This document shows, in pieces, positions 1 to 7,402 of a stretch of DNA of 52,515 bases. The translations under genes were made by a program, and so were the position numbers. The stretch's first letter is position 1; the number at the start of each line of letters is the position of its first letter. This DNA comes from a gamma proteobacterium HTCC2207. Its GTDB lineage: Bacteria > Pseudomonadota > Gammaproteobacteria > Pseudomonadales > Porticoccaceae. Where the stretch lies: NCBI GenBank assembly GCA_905182265.1, contig CAJJAO010000011.1, forward strand, positions 1 to 52,515. Direction: 5' to 3'. Under the pieces are notes generated by a model. That model was given only the letters and a program-made list of their open reading frames with translations, had not been told where the DNA came from and searched no databases.

Positions 1-1
1 C

Positions 2-802
2 AAAATTGAGAGTGTGGTTAATAAAGGTTCGACAATTAGTTTTACCTGCGTTTTGTCTACCGTTGATATTGAAGATTCTAGTGCAATAGTGACCAATGGC
101 ATGAACCCTACTGAGCAGTTACTTGAAGGGTTAATCATTCTTGTTGCTGAGGACAATCCTTTTAATCAGAAATTGGTAGTTAGGCTTATGGAAGGCTATG
201 GCGCCACCTGCTTGGTTGCCAATAATGGTTTAGAGGCTATCGAGCTTGCGGGTGAGCTGCACGCAGACGTTGTGCTGATGGACCTCCACATGCCCGTTGT
301 TGATGGTGTCGTTGCCTGTGAGAGAATTATGCAGCAGTCGGGAGAAAGCCCGCCTATTATTGGGCTTACTGCGGATATTACGCAGGCAGAGCACCAGAGA
401 ATGCTCTCTGCAGGAGCCGTTAGCATTCAGTCCAAGCCTTTAAATGAAATAGCGCTGGTCAATGCTATTTTGAGTTCCCTCAGCGATCAGCGTAAGTTAT
501 CTGAGTCCTCCGATGGTGGTCTGTTGGCGTCGGTTATTCCCGCAGAAGAGCTTAAAACAGCACTTTTTGACGATCTGAGCAAGCTTGAAACCCATTTGAG
601 TGGCGATGAGAAAATGAGCTTACGCCAAATCATTCATGATCTCATGGGGCTCTGCGGGCTATATGGTATGTCCGAATTACGTGAGCTAGTATTAGAGTTT
701 AGAGCAACTTATGGCACTTTAGATGTGGCAGAGAATCTTGAGAAAGTGCGTAAAATCCGGCAGCACATTGACGATTTTTTCGACGCCAAATCTGCAGATT
801 AA
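2..802 (+). CDS. BarA/GacS-like hybrid sensor kinase, C-terminal part (partial)
   Basis: The frame is open to the left edge, so only the last 266 residues are present. The first residues (KGSTISFTC) match the end of a HATPase_c G2 box. A receiver domain follows: numbering from the GTG at base 14, the acidic pair is E46-D47, the phosphoacceptor is D90 in VLMDLHMP, then T119 and K141 in SKPL. The C-terminus (about 175-262) looks like an Hpt domain with IIHDLMGLCGLYG, where H208 would be the phosphotransfer histidine. This end of HATPase-REC-Hpt is the tripartite layout of BarA/GacS kinases, which phosphorylate UvrY/GacA and switch on CsrB/RsmY-type RNAs. Identity as BarA rather than another tripartite kinase is inferred. 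The RNA candidate just downstream supports it. Confidence 0.75.
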   Translation, partial: KIESVVNKGSTISFTCVLSTVDIEDSSAIVTNGMNPTEQLLEGLIILVAEDNPFNQKLVVRLMEGYGATCLVANNGLEAIELAGELHADVVLMDLHMPVVDGVVACERIMQQSGESPPIIGLTADITQAEHQRMLSAGAVSIQSKPLNEIALVNAILSSLSDQRKLSESSDGGLLASVIPAEELKTALFDDLSKLETHLSGDEKMSLRQIIHDLMGLCGLYGMSELRELVLEFRATYGTLDVAENLEKVRKIRQHIDDFFDAKSAD

Positions 803-828
803 CTAGTACTTTTGTATTAACTCGTCAG

Positions 829-846
829 TGTAATTTCTTTCTTGTA
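829..846. promoter_or_regulatory. Candidate GacA/UvrY box
   Basis: TGTAAT-TTCTTT-CTTGTA matches the known GacA consensus TGTAAG-N6-CTTACA at 9 of 12 fixed positions with exact spacing. It lies about 50 bases upstream of a TTGACA -35 element. A second near match, TGTAAG-N4-CTAACA at 937-952, has 11 of 12 bases but a spacer two bases too short. Either could be chance. Confidence 0.35.
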
Positions 847-893
847 TTTAAACGTCTATCTTAGTACCTGCATTGACTCCTTGGCATGAAGCT

Positions 894-922
894 TTGACAG
901 GGACTTTACTGGTAAACATACA
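894..922 (+). promoter_or_regulatory. Candidate promoter of the GGA-hairpin RNA
   Basis: A perfect -35 hexamer TTGACA is at 894-899. A 17-base spacer leads to a poor -10 (CATACA, 917-922). A better-looking -10, TACACT at 929-934, lacks a good -35 at the right distance. Transcription would start near 930-941. Confidence 0.35.
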
Positions 923-936
923 CAGACCTACACTGC

Positions 937-1147
937 TGTAAGAAAGCTAACACTGATAAAAGGATGTTTTAGAGCGAAATTGACAGGGAGTTGATTTCTA
1001 AGGATAGCCCGCTCGCTCAGTTGTTAAATTTCGTTTGCTACCAGTTGTGCGGTATAGACGACTAGGAAGTCGTGCGCCATGGACGGCGCGGGTCAATCTT
1101 TTATTTCCAACAAAACCCCTAGGTGGTTCATCCTCCTAGGGGTTTTT
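937..1147 (+). ncRNA. Putative RsmY/RsmZ/CsrB-like small RNA sequestering CsrA/RsmA
   Basis: No credible ORF occupies this gap between the hybrid kinase and rnr. Read on the plus strand it folds by eye into five small stem-loops, each with GGA in the loop: 957-971 (TAAAA/TTTTA, loop GGATG), 977-997 (8-bp stem, loop AGGGA), 998-1007 (CTA/TAG, loop AGGA), 1058-1073 (ACGACT/AGTCGT, loop AGGA) and 1074-1089 (GCGCC/GGCGC, loop ATGGAC). A strong intrinsic terminator ends it at 1112-1147. Multiple loop-exposed GGA motifs plus a terminator are the hallmark of the Csr/Rsm antagonist RNAs that titrate the translational regulator CsrA/RsmA. The 5' end is uncertain, between about 925 and 945. The stretch 1008-1057 is unassigned. 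The class assignment is inference from structure and from the neighbouring BarA-like kinase. Confidence 0.7.
1112..1147 (+). terminator. Intrinsic terminator of the small RNA
   Basis: The stem CCCCTAGG/CCTAGGGG (1116-1123 with 1135-1142) is extended by AAAA/TTTT, has a further GG/CC pairing inside, and ends in a T-run at 1143-1147. It ends the RNA upstream of rnr. Confidence 0.85.
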
Positions 1148-1331
1148 GTTATTGCCCCCGTTAAAATGCTATGCCATGTGCAATTTAACTACTTTAAAGT
1201 CTAGGTAGGTTGGCGTTAGTTGGTGCTAGCTGGCGCTAAGAAGCCCAGAGAGCAGCTCCCCTGTTAGAGAATTGTTTTTACTCATAGGGCTTTAGAGCAT
1301 AGACTGTGGCATCTAAAGAGCCCAAGAGAAT

Positions 1332-3818
1332 ATGCCTAAAAAGACCAAACAACCCGATCCTTTTGCTACCCGCGAAGCGGCTAAGTACGAGCGTCCTGTC
1401 CCCAGCCGCGAATTTGTCATAGATTACCTGAGAGAAAGCGTCGGCCCTGTTACCCACGAAGAAATCTGTGTAGCGTTAAATCTGACCGAAGAGGATCAGA
1501 TTGAGGCCATGCGCCGGCGTTTGCGCGCCATGGAGAGAGATGGCCAGATCGCTCGTAATCGCCGTGGTGGGTACGGCACCCTAGATAAACTTAATTTGGT
1601 CAAAGGCAGGGTCATTGGTCATCCAGAGGGCTATGGCTTTGTCCACCCGGTACAGGGCGACAGCCAGGATATTTATTTATCCAGCTCGCAGATGCGGCGG
1701 GTATTCGATGGCGATATTGTATTGGTCAAAATTGCAGGCTGGGATCGCCGTGGCCGCCCAGAGGGAAGTTTAGTTGATGTTGTTGAGCGGAAAACAACAC
1801 AGCTAGTAGGTCGTTATTTTCGAGAGAGCGGCACTGGGTTTGTACGCCCAGATAACCCTCGCATTAGTCAGGATATTTTAATTCCTGGAGATAAGGTGCT
1901 CGACGCTGAGCCCGGTCAAATTGTTGTGATTGGTATTACCGAGCCACCTTCACGAAATAGCCTGCCGGTAGGCCAGATTGTCGAAGTATTGGGAGAGCAT
2001 TTAGATCCCGGTTTAGAAATTGATATGTCGATTCGCAACTATGGTATTCCCCACGAGTGGAATGACGAAGTAATTGCGGAGACGGCACTGATACCCGATG
2101 AGGTGCAGGATAAAGACTTGCGAGTGGATTTGCGCAATACGCCCCTTATTACCATTGATGGTGAAGATGCCCGGGATTTTGATGATGCAGTCTACTGTCA
2201 GCCAAAACCTCGCGGTGGCTGGACATTAATTGTCGCCATTGCAGATGTTTCGCACTATGTGGCAGTAGGGTCGGCCCTGGATATTGAAGCCTATCAACGC
2301 GGCAACTCGGTGTATTTCCCTAATCATGTGGTCCCCATGCTGCCCGAAAAGCTCTCTAATGGGCTCTGTTCTTTAAACCCAGCGGAAGATCGTCTCTGTA
2401 TGGTTTGTGAGATGCAGATTGGTGCTGATGGGGGAATTACAGGTTATCAGTTCTATGAGGCGGTAATGCACTCCCATGCCCGCATGACCTATACGCAAGT
2501 TGCCCATATTCTTGCCGAGAAGGATCATGGTGATGACTCCGGTGTTCGCAAGCAGTTCGCTGCTATTTTGCCCCAGGTTGATGCGTTGCATGATCTTTAC
2601 AGAATGCTACACAGTCGCCGAGCTAAGCGCGGTGCGATTGATTTTGATAGTCAAGAAACAAGAATCCTGTTTGATAGCCAGCGCAAGATCAGCCAAATTA
2701 TTCCAGTGGACCGAACTGAGGCCCACAGGTTGATCGAAGAGTGCATGCTCTGCGCCAATGTCTGCTCTGCAGAATTTTTGGATAAGGTTAAGATCCCGGC
2801 ACTCTATCGGGTTCATGAGGGCCCCAGCGAAGATCGCTTGGGCTCGGTGCGTGATTTCCTTGGGGAGCTTGGTATCGGTTTAGGGGGCGGCGACGACCCT
2901 CAGCCAGAAGATTATCAACGGGTTCTCAGATCGGTGAAAGGGCGCGATGATGCCGCTGTGATCCAGACGGTAATGTTGCGATCAATGAGCCAAGCGATGT
3001 ATCAGCCGGATAATCTTGGGCACTTTGGTTTAGCATTTGAAGCCTACACACATTTTACCTCGCCCATTCGACGTTATGCGGACTTACTGGTACACAGAGC
3101 TATTCGCAGCCTGATTAGAAGCAAGAAAAAGATTGCTGATGTGCGGCGTGTTGAAGGTGCATCGCTTCTTGATCAACAGAGTATTTACCCCTATGAAACC
3201 GGGCGTTTAGCCGAGACCGGCGACCATCTTTCAGTGACTGAGCGCCGTGCAGATGAAGCCACAAGGGACGTTGTTAATTGGCTGAAATGTGAATACTTGA
3301 TGGATCGGGTTGGTGAGGAGTACGGAGGCGTTGTCAGTGCAGTCACTGGCTTTGGCCTATTTGTGATGCTCGATGATCTCTATGTCGAGGGCTTGATCCA
3401 TATTACCGGGCTGCCTAAAGATTATTATTACCATGAAGCATCTCATCACCGCATGGTGGGTGAGCGCACTGGGCGTATTTTTCGGTTAGGGCAGAAGCTA
3501 AAAGTCAAAGTGGTGCGTGTTAATTTGGAAGAGCGCAAAATAGACTTTGAGCTGGTTGATGGCGCTAAGACTGATACCGGTAATCCAGATGCTAAACCGC
3601 GCACCGCCAAAAAACCGCGGGGACCGTCAAAAGGTGCTGGCCAGGACAAAAAACGCAGTAGTTCTGGTCCCGCGGGCAAGAAAAAGCCGGGCGCCGCAGC
3701 CAAGAAGAAGTCTTCATCAAAACGACGCAAGTTCAGTGGAGGTAAGGGAAGCAGTGGCGGTGGCAAAAATAGCAGTGGCAATGACGGCGGTAGCAAAGGT
3801 CGCGCCGGCAAGCCATAG
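1332..3818 (+). CDS. rnr: Ribonuclease R
   Basis: RNase R is a processive 3'-to-5' hydrolytic exoribonuclease that degrades structured RNA and acts in RNA and tmRNA quality control. The 828-residue product has an N-terminal winged-helix region (about 20-90), cold-shock domains (about 90-245), the RNB catalytic domain with ITIDGEDARDFDDAV and metal-binding D276, D282, D284 and D285, a C-terminal S1 domain (about 661-743) and a very basic Lys/Ser/Gly-rich tail (744-828). Length and order fit the family. The start ATG has only a weak purine-rich leader. The common downstream partner rlmB is missing; a terminator follows instead. The 184 bases between the small-RNA terminator and this start hold no other clear element. 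Confidence 0.97.
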   Translation: MPKKTKQPDPFATREAAKYERPVPSREFVIDYLRESVGPVTHEEICVALNLTEEDQIEAMRRRLRAMERDGQIARNRRGGYGTLDKLNLVKGRVIGHPEGYGFVHPVQGDSQDIYLSSSQMRRVFDGDIVLVKIAGWDRRGRPEGSLVDVVERKTTQLVGRYFRESGTGFVRPDNPRISQDILIPGDKVLDAEPGQIVVIGITEPPSRNSLPVGQIVEVLGEHLDPGLEIDMSIRNYGIPHEWNDEVIAETALIPDEVQDKDLRVDLRNTPLITIDGEDARDFDDAVYCQPKPRGGWTLIVAIADVSHYVAVGSALDIEAYQRGNSVYFPNHVVPMLPEKLSNGLCSLNPAEDRLCMVCEMQIGADGGITGYQFYEAVMHSHARMTYTQVAHILAEKDHGDDSGVRKQFAAILPQVDALHDLYRMLHSRRAKRGAIDFDSQETRILFDSQRKISQIIPVDRTEAHRLIEECMLCANVCSAEFLDKVKIPALYRVHEGPSEDRLGSVRDFLGELGIGLGGGDDPQPEDYQRVLRSVKGRDDAAVIQTVMLRSMSQAMYQPDNLGHFGLAFEAYTHFTSPIRRYADLLVHRAIRSLIRSKKKIADVRRVEGASLLDQQSIYPYETGRLAETGDHLSVTERRADEATRDVVNWLKCEYLMDRVGEEYGGVVSAVTGFGLFVMLDDLYVEGLIHITGLPKDYYYHEASHHRMVGERTGRIFRLGQKLKVKVVRVNLEERKIDFELVDGAKTDTGNPDAKPRTAKKPRGPSKGAGQDKKRSSSGPAGKKKPGAAAKKKSSSKRRKFSGGKGSSGGGKNSSGNDGGSKGRAGKP

Positions 3819-3850
3819 TTTGAAAAATGAGAGACAAAAAACAAAGATAA

Positions 3851-3880
3851 AAAAAGCCCCGCTGTTAACGGGGCTTTTTT
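3851..3880. terminator. Bidirectional intrinsic terminator between rnr and the DUF484 gene
   Basis: AAAAAGCCCCG and CGGGGCTTTTTT pair around a 7-base loop. With A-runs and T-runs on both sides it can serve the convergent rnr (plus) and dapF-DUF484 (minus) transcripts. Confidence 0.88.
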
Positions 3881-3919
3881 ATTACACATCCATAATATGT
3901 AACCATACTTTAATCAGGG

Positions 3920-4600
3920 CTAGCTAAGATGCTTTGGCAAAATACGGTTAACAACTTCCGCGATATAGCTTAAGAACAATGTACCCATGCTGCTCTTGTA
4001 GAAGTTGGGATCAGCATTGCCGACAGCCAAAATACCATAGAGGTTGTTATAACGCAGGGGTACGGCAGCTACAGAGCCCACCTGAAGACCTTTCTCTCCA
4101 AACAAGAATGTCATCTCTTCTTCGCGCAATACGCCGCAAACTGCACGATTTGAGCCAAGTAATGTGCTCACCTGTTCATTAGCTTTTTCTATGCTGGATA
4201 CTCGGGCCATGGTGCGCGGTAGAGTTTTTTCGTCTCCTAGTAATGTCAGGCTGTAGAAATCGATAGCAAAGTCTTTACCCAGACTGTCATAGATTGTTTC
4301 AACCATGGCAGGCATGGTTTTGGCTTCCAGTAAATTGAGTACCAGACGCTTAGTTTTTTCAAATAAGAGATCATTGTCGTGGGCTGTGGCCAGCATGCTG
4401 TCCAGACGATCGCGCATCTCTTTATTGCGACTGCGCATAACACCGATTTGACGTTCTACCAGAGATACTGCGCCACCGCTGTTATGGGGCAGGTTTAAAC
4501 CCTCGAGGATATCTGGGTTATGGTCTAAAAAATCTGGGTTATCGCGGAGAAACTCACTGACCATTTCTTCCGTTGAATTGATTTGTTTCTCTTCGCTCAT
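3920..4600 (-). CDS. DUF484 family protein (GAF-like)
   Basis: This 226-residue protein matches the DUF484 family usually encoded between dapF and xerC. The N-terminal segment has the family pattern (FLRDNPDFLDHNPDIL), followed by a short helical, probably coiled-coil stretch (about 50-85) and a GAF-like fold to the C-terminus. The biochemical role is unknown. It overlaps the end of dapF by four bases, so it is the last gene of a co-translated lptM-lysA-dapF unit. The xerC that often follows is absent, and a terminator sits directly downstream. Confidence 0.88.
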   Translation of the reverse strand: MSEEKQINSTEEMVSEFLRDNPDFLDHNPDILEGLNLPHNSGGAVSLVERQIGVMRSRNKEMRDRLDSMLATAHDNDLLFEKTKRLVLNLLEAKTMPAMVETIYDSLGKDFAIDFYSLTLLGDEKTLPRTMARVSSIEKANEQVSTLLGSNRAVCGVLREEEMTFLFGEKGLQVGSVAAVPLRYNNLYGILAVGNADPNFYKSSMGTLFLSYIAEVVNRILPKHLS

Positions 4601-5427
4601 ATACGTATTCGCCCATGGAAAACACTGACTGCAGGTCCAGTCATGAATAAGGGTGTGGTTTCACCCTGCCAATCTATTTGCAGATCACCGCCATTAAGAT
4701 GCACGGTTACGGGAGAGTCTACCAGTTCCTGCTGCATGGCTGCTACTGCGGCAGCGCAGGCACCAGTACCACAGGCCTCGGTTTCACCGACACCTCGTTC
4801 AAATACCCGAAGCCTAATATGCTGACGATCGATTATTTGCATAAAACCCACATTTACCTTGTTAGGGAAGCGGCTATGGACCTCTAGTTGCGGACCAAGG
4901 GTTTCCACTGGCGCTGTGTCAATATTATCGACCACCATCACAGCATGGGGGTTGCCCACAGATAGCGCCGCTATATTGTATTGACTGCCAGCGACATCTA
5001 ATGGGTATAGCAGCTCGCGCTGCTCAGCCTCAAAGGGAATATCTGTAGGCTCCGACTGGGGAATGCCCATGTCTACTCGCACTAGGTTATTGTTGGTTAG
5101 CTCTAACTCTAAGATGCGATTCATGGTCTTAACGCGAATAGGGTTTTTTCCCGTAAGCTGGCGACCAGAAACATAGAGCGCTAGGCAGCGAGCGCCGTTA
5201 CCGCAATGCTCAACTTCCTCACCATTTTTATTGAAAATACGGTAGTTAAAGTCGATGGTTGGGTCCGACGGCGGCTCAATGACTAACACCTGATCGCATC
5301 CGATTCCGCGAGTGCGATTAGACAGGCGCTGCACCATCTGCGCTGATACACGCACATTTTGCGTCACAGCATCGATAACGACAAAGTCATTACCTAAACC
5401 ATGCATTTTGGTAAATTTCATCAACAT
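4597..5427 (-). CDS. dapF: Diaminopimelate epimerase
   Basis: DapF converts LL- to meso-diaminopimelate, the precursor of both lysine and the peptidoglycan cross-link residue. It uses two cysteines rather than a cofactor. Both active-site signatures are present: HCGNGARC with C75 and EACGTGAC with C219. The N-terminus (MHGLGNDFVVID) is canonical. Length (276) is normal. The true start could be the third codon (Met3), which matches other family members better. It lies 10 bases after lysA. Confidence 0.97.
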   Translation of the reverse strand: MLMKFTKMHGLGNDFVVIDAVTQNVRVSAQMVQRLSNRTRGIGCDQVLVIEPPSDPTIDFNYRIFNKNGEEVEHCGNGARCLALYVSGRQLTGKNPIRVKTMNRILELELTNNNLVRVDMGIPQSEPTDIPFEAEQRELLYPLDVAGSQYNIAALSVGNPHAVMVVDNIDTAPVETLGPQLEVHSRFPNKVNVGFMQIIDRQHIRLRVFERGVGETEACGTGACAAAVAAMQQELVDSPVTVHLNGGDLQIDWQGETTPLFMTGPAVSVFHGRIRI

Positions 5428-5437
5428 TTGGTTGGCC

Positions 5438-6697
5438 TTAGCTCCCTGTGGGTAGGAGCTGTTCGCCCCTTACCAAGTCGGTAATGGTCTCGCGGGCACG
5501 AATTAAATAGGTTTTATCTCCGTCCACCATCACTTCTGGGGCTCTGGGTCGGCTGTTGTAGTTGGAACTCATGACGAACCCATAGGCACCGGCTGAGAAC
5601 AGGCAGAGACGATCTCCCTCAGCAATAGCTAGAGGACGACCTTTGCCTAAAAAGTCTCCGGTTTCGCAGACTGGGCCTACGACATCGTACGTAGCCTCTT
5701 GGGCCGAGCTGTTATGTTTGATTGGCTGGATATCCATCCATGCTTGATAGAGCGCAGGTCGCAGCATGTCATTCATGGCGGCATCGACAATGGCGAAATT
5801 ATTCAGACCATTGCTTTTGATGGTCTGAACTTCCATCAACAGTACACCAGCATTAGCGGTTATTGATCGCCCGGGCTCCATTACTAGGCTCTCATGGCGG
5901 CCCTCAAGTCGGGGTAACAGTTCGGCCATATAGTCAGCGACGGTCGGGGTGTCTTCATTTTGGTAGCGCACACCCAAACCTCCACCAATGTCTATGTGGT
6001 TAAGGCGGATTCCCATCGATTCAAGCTCGCTGACTAAAACCAGTAGTCTATCCATGGCATCGATAAAGGGCTTAATTTCGGTGATCTGTGAGCCGATATG
6101 GCAGTCAACACCGACCACAGAGATATTGTCCATCTGTGCAGCCCGCTGATATATCTCTGGGGCTAGATTAATATCAATACCAAATTTATTCTCCTTTAGC
6201 CCTGTAGAAATATAGGGGTGAGTTTTGGCATCGACATCGGGATTAACTCGCACAGACACGGCAGCCACTTTGTCTTGCTCTGCAGCGGTGGCGTTTAGCA
6301 GGGCCAGCTCGGTTTCTGACTCCACATTAAAACAGTGAATACCCACTTGCAGGGCTCGGCGCATATCGGTCGCAGTTTTGGCGACACCGGAAAATACGAT
6401 TTTAGAGGCATCTCCGCCCGCCAGCAGCACACGCTCTAGCTCACCGCCCGACACAATGTCAAAACCGGCACCAAGATCAGCCAGAGTCTGCAGCACAGCA
6501 AGGTTTGAATTAGATTTAACCGCGTAGCAGATCAGATGGTCTTGATCGCCTAAGGCCTCTTTGTAGGCCATGAAATTCTGCCTGATGGCGTCTTTACTGT
6601 AGACGAAGCAGGGTGTGCCAAATTGATTGGCAATATCGTCGAGAGCAACATCTTCGAGATAGAGGTTCTGGTGTCGCGTTGAAATTGTATTGTGCAT
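5438..6697 (-). CDS. lysA: Diaminopimelate decarboxylase
   Basis: LysA is a fold-type III PLP enzyme that decarboxylates meso-diaminopimelate to L-lysine, the last step of lysine synthesis. The 419-residue product carries the PLP lysine K61 in CYAVKSNSN, the glycine-rich phosphate-binding segment IGGGLG, and the C-terminal active-site motif GPVCETGDFL. It sits six bases downstream of the lptM-like lipoprotein gene. The lptM-lysA-dapF-DUF484 order is that of pseudomonads. I saw no lysine riboswitch upstream. Confidence 0.97.
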   Translation of the reverse strand: MHNTISTRHQNLYLEDVALDDIANQFGTPCFVYSKDAIRQNFMAYKEALGDQDHLICYAVKSNSNLAVLQTLADLGAGFDIVSGGELERVLLAGGDASKIVFSGVAKTATDMRRALQVGIHCFNVESETELALLNATAAEQDKVAAVSVRVNPDVDAKTHPYISTGLKENKFGIDINLAPEIYQRAAQMDNISVVGVDCHIGSQITEIKPFIDAMDRLLVLVSELESMGIRLNHIDIGGGLGVRYQNEDTPTVADYMAELLPRLEGRHESLVMEPGRSITANAGVLLMEVQTIKSNGLNNFAIVDAAMNDMLRPALYQAWMDIQPIKHNSSAQEATYDVVGPVCETGDFLGKGRPLAIAEGDRLCLFSAGAYGFVMSSNYNSRPRAPEVMVDGDKTYLIRARETITDLVRGEQLLPTGS

Positions 6698-6703
6698 AAG
6701 GTC

Positions 6704-6868
6704 TTAGGATTCTGTATTTTCGGGCTCGGCGCCTGAGTTATCTGGAAGGTATAAAGCGCCTGTATTGCCACAGCCGGACAGGCAACTAAGCATTAGCAGG
6801 CATACTGCAAGCTTGATAAATTGGTGAGGCACCTGATGAAGTCCTTGGCGAAAAATTTGGAAAAACAT
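6704..6868 (-). CDS. lptM: LptM (YifL)-like small lipoprotein
   Basis: This 54-residue lipoprotein has a hydrophobic signal segment and lipobox LSGC with lipidated C33. It continues CGNTGALYLPDN, matching the family's CGxxGxLYLP signature. LptM is known to assist oxidative maturation of the LptD/LptE lipopolysaccharide translocon at the outer membrane. I chose the ATG at 6868 because GGTGG lies just upstream of it. The longer open frame to 6925 would add an improbable leader. It heads the lysA-dapF operon and is divergent from cyaY. Confidence 0.8.
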   Translation of the reverse strand: MFFQIFRQGLHQVPHQFIKLAVCLLMLSCLSGCGNTGALYLPDNSGAEPENTES

Positions 6869-6891
6869 AGGTGACCACCTTAAAAGATATA

Positions 6892-6932
6892 AGTATAGCG
6901 GCACTGGTAGATCACGACCAAACAATTATACT
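6892..6932. promoter_or_regulatory. Divergent promoter region lptM/cyaY
   Basis: Two TATACT -10 hexamers face opposite ways. One is at 6892-6897 on the minus strand, before lptM. The other is at 6927-6932 on the plus strand, 28 bases before the cyaY ATG. Both -35 hexamers are weak (about half matching), so these rest mainly on the -10 boxes and the divergent layout. Confidence 0.45.
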
Positions 6933-6959
6933 GCATGACAACTATTGGGAAGCGACATA

Positions 6960-7292
6960 ATGACCGAAGCAGAATTTAACCAAATCGTCGATGAGTTAGT
7001 GTTTACTATTGAAGAAAGTATCGATGACAGCGGCGCCGATATTGATTACGAGAACAGCGCTGGGATGCTAACAATCACCTGTGACGTGAATGGTTCGCAA
7101 ATTATTCTTTCCCGCCAGCCGGCAATGGCCGAGATTTGGTTGGCTGCTCGCTCCGGCGGCTTTCATTTTAAGCTGCTAACTCAGGATTCTGAGGAGCGCT
7201 GGCGCAATACTGTTAGTGGTGAATTGCTATCCACCATGCTCAGCGATGCCTGCCTGGCTCAGTCTGGTGAAGCCGTTAGCTTCGAATTTTAG
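6960..7292 (+). CDS. cyaY: Frataxin-like iron-binding protein CyaY
   Basis: CyaY is the bacterial frataxin, an acidic iron-binding protein that modulates the cysteine desulfurase IscS in Fe-S cluster assembly. The 110-residue protein has the acidic first helix (ELVFTIEESIDDSGADIDYE) and a beta sheet including MAEIWLAA and GGFHFK. I start it at the ATG at 6960, preceded by GGGAAG at seven bases. A TTG 15 bases earlier is also open. The last codons and stop lie in the first unit of a tandem repeat that continues past the gene. Confidence 0.93.
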   Translation: MTEAEFNQIVDELVFTIEESIDDSGADIDYENSAGMLTITCDVNGSQIILSRQPAMAEIWLAARSGGFHFKLLTQDSEERWRNTVSGELLSTMLSDACLAQSGEAVSFEF

Positions 7293-7387
7293 AGCCGTCA
7301 GCTTCGAATTTTAGAGCCATCAGCTTCGAATTCTAGAGCCATCAGCGACGAAACTTAGGCCATCAGCGACGAAACTTAAGCCATCAT
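7272..7387. repeat. Tandem repeat of 21-22 bases spanning the end of cyaY
   Basis: Five units and a partial sixth run head to tail: 7272-7293, 7294-7315, 7316-7337 (22 bases, GCCxTCAGCTTCGAATTxTAGA type), 7338-7358, 7359-7379 (21 bases, GCCATCAGCGACGAAACTTA) and 7380-7387. The first unit encodes the C-terminal residues and stop of cyaY, so the array seems to have grown from the coding end into the gap before convergent argH. No terminator is visible here. Confidence 0.9.
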
Positions 7388-7402
7388 CACCAGACCTACC
7401 CT

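Noticed and set aside
1005..1105. tRNA-like words (GCTCGCTCAGTTG, GGGTCAATC) in the gap before rnr
   Set aside because: They do not form acceptor, anticodon and T stems in the right order; the region folds better as GGA hairpins.
2607..2816. Small minus-strand frame inside rnr
   Set aside because: Antisense shadow of the RNB domain coding sequence.
3446..3889. 147-residue minus-strand frame over the end of rnr
   Set aside because: Pro/Leu low-complexity shadow of the Lys/Ser/Gly-rich RNase R tail and its terminator.
7272..7387. Possible CRISPR array
   Set aside because: Units abut with no spacers and derive from cyaY; it is a plain tandem repeat.
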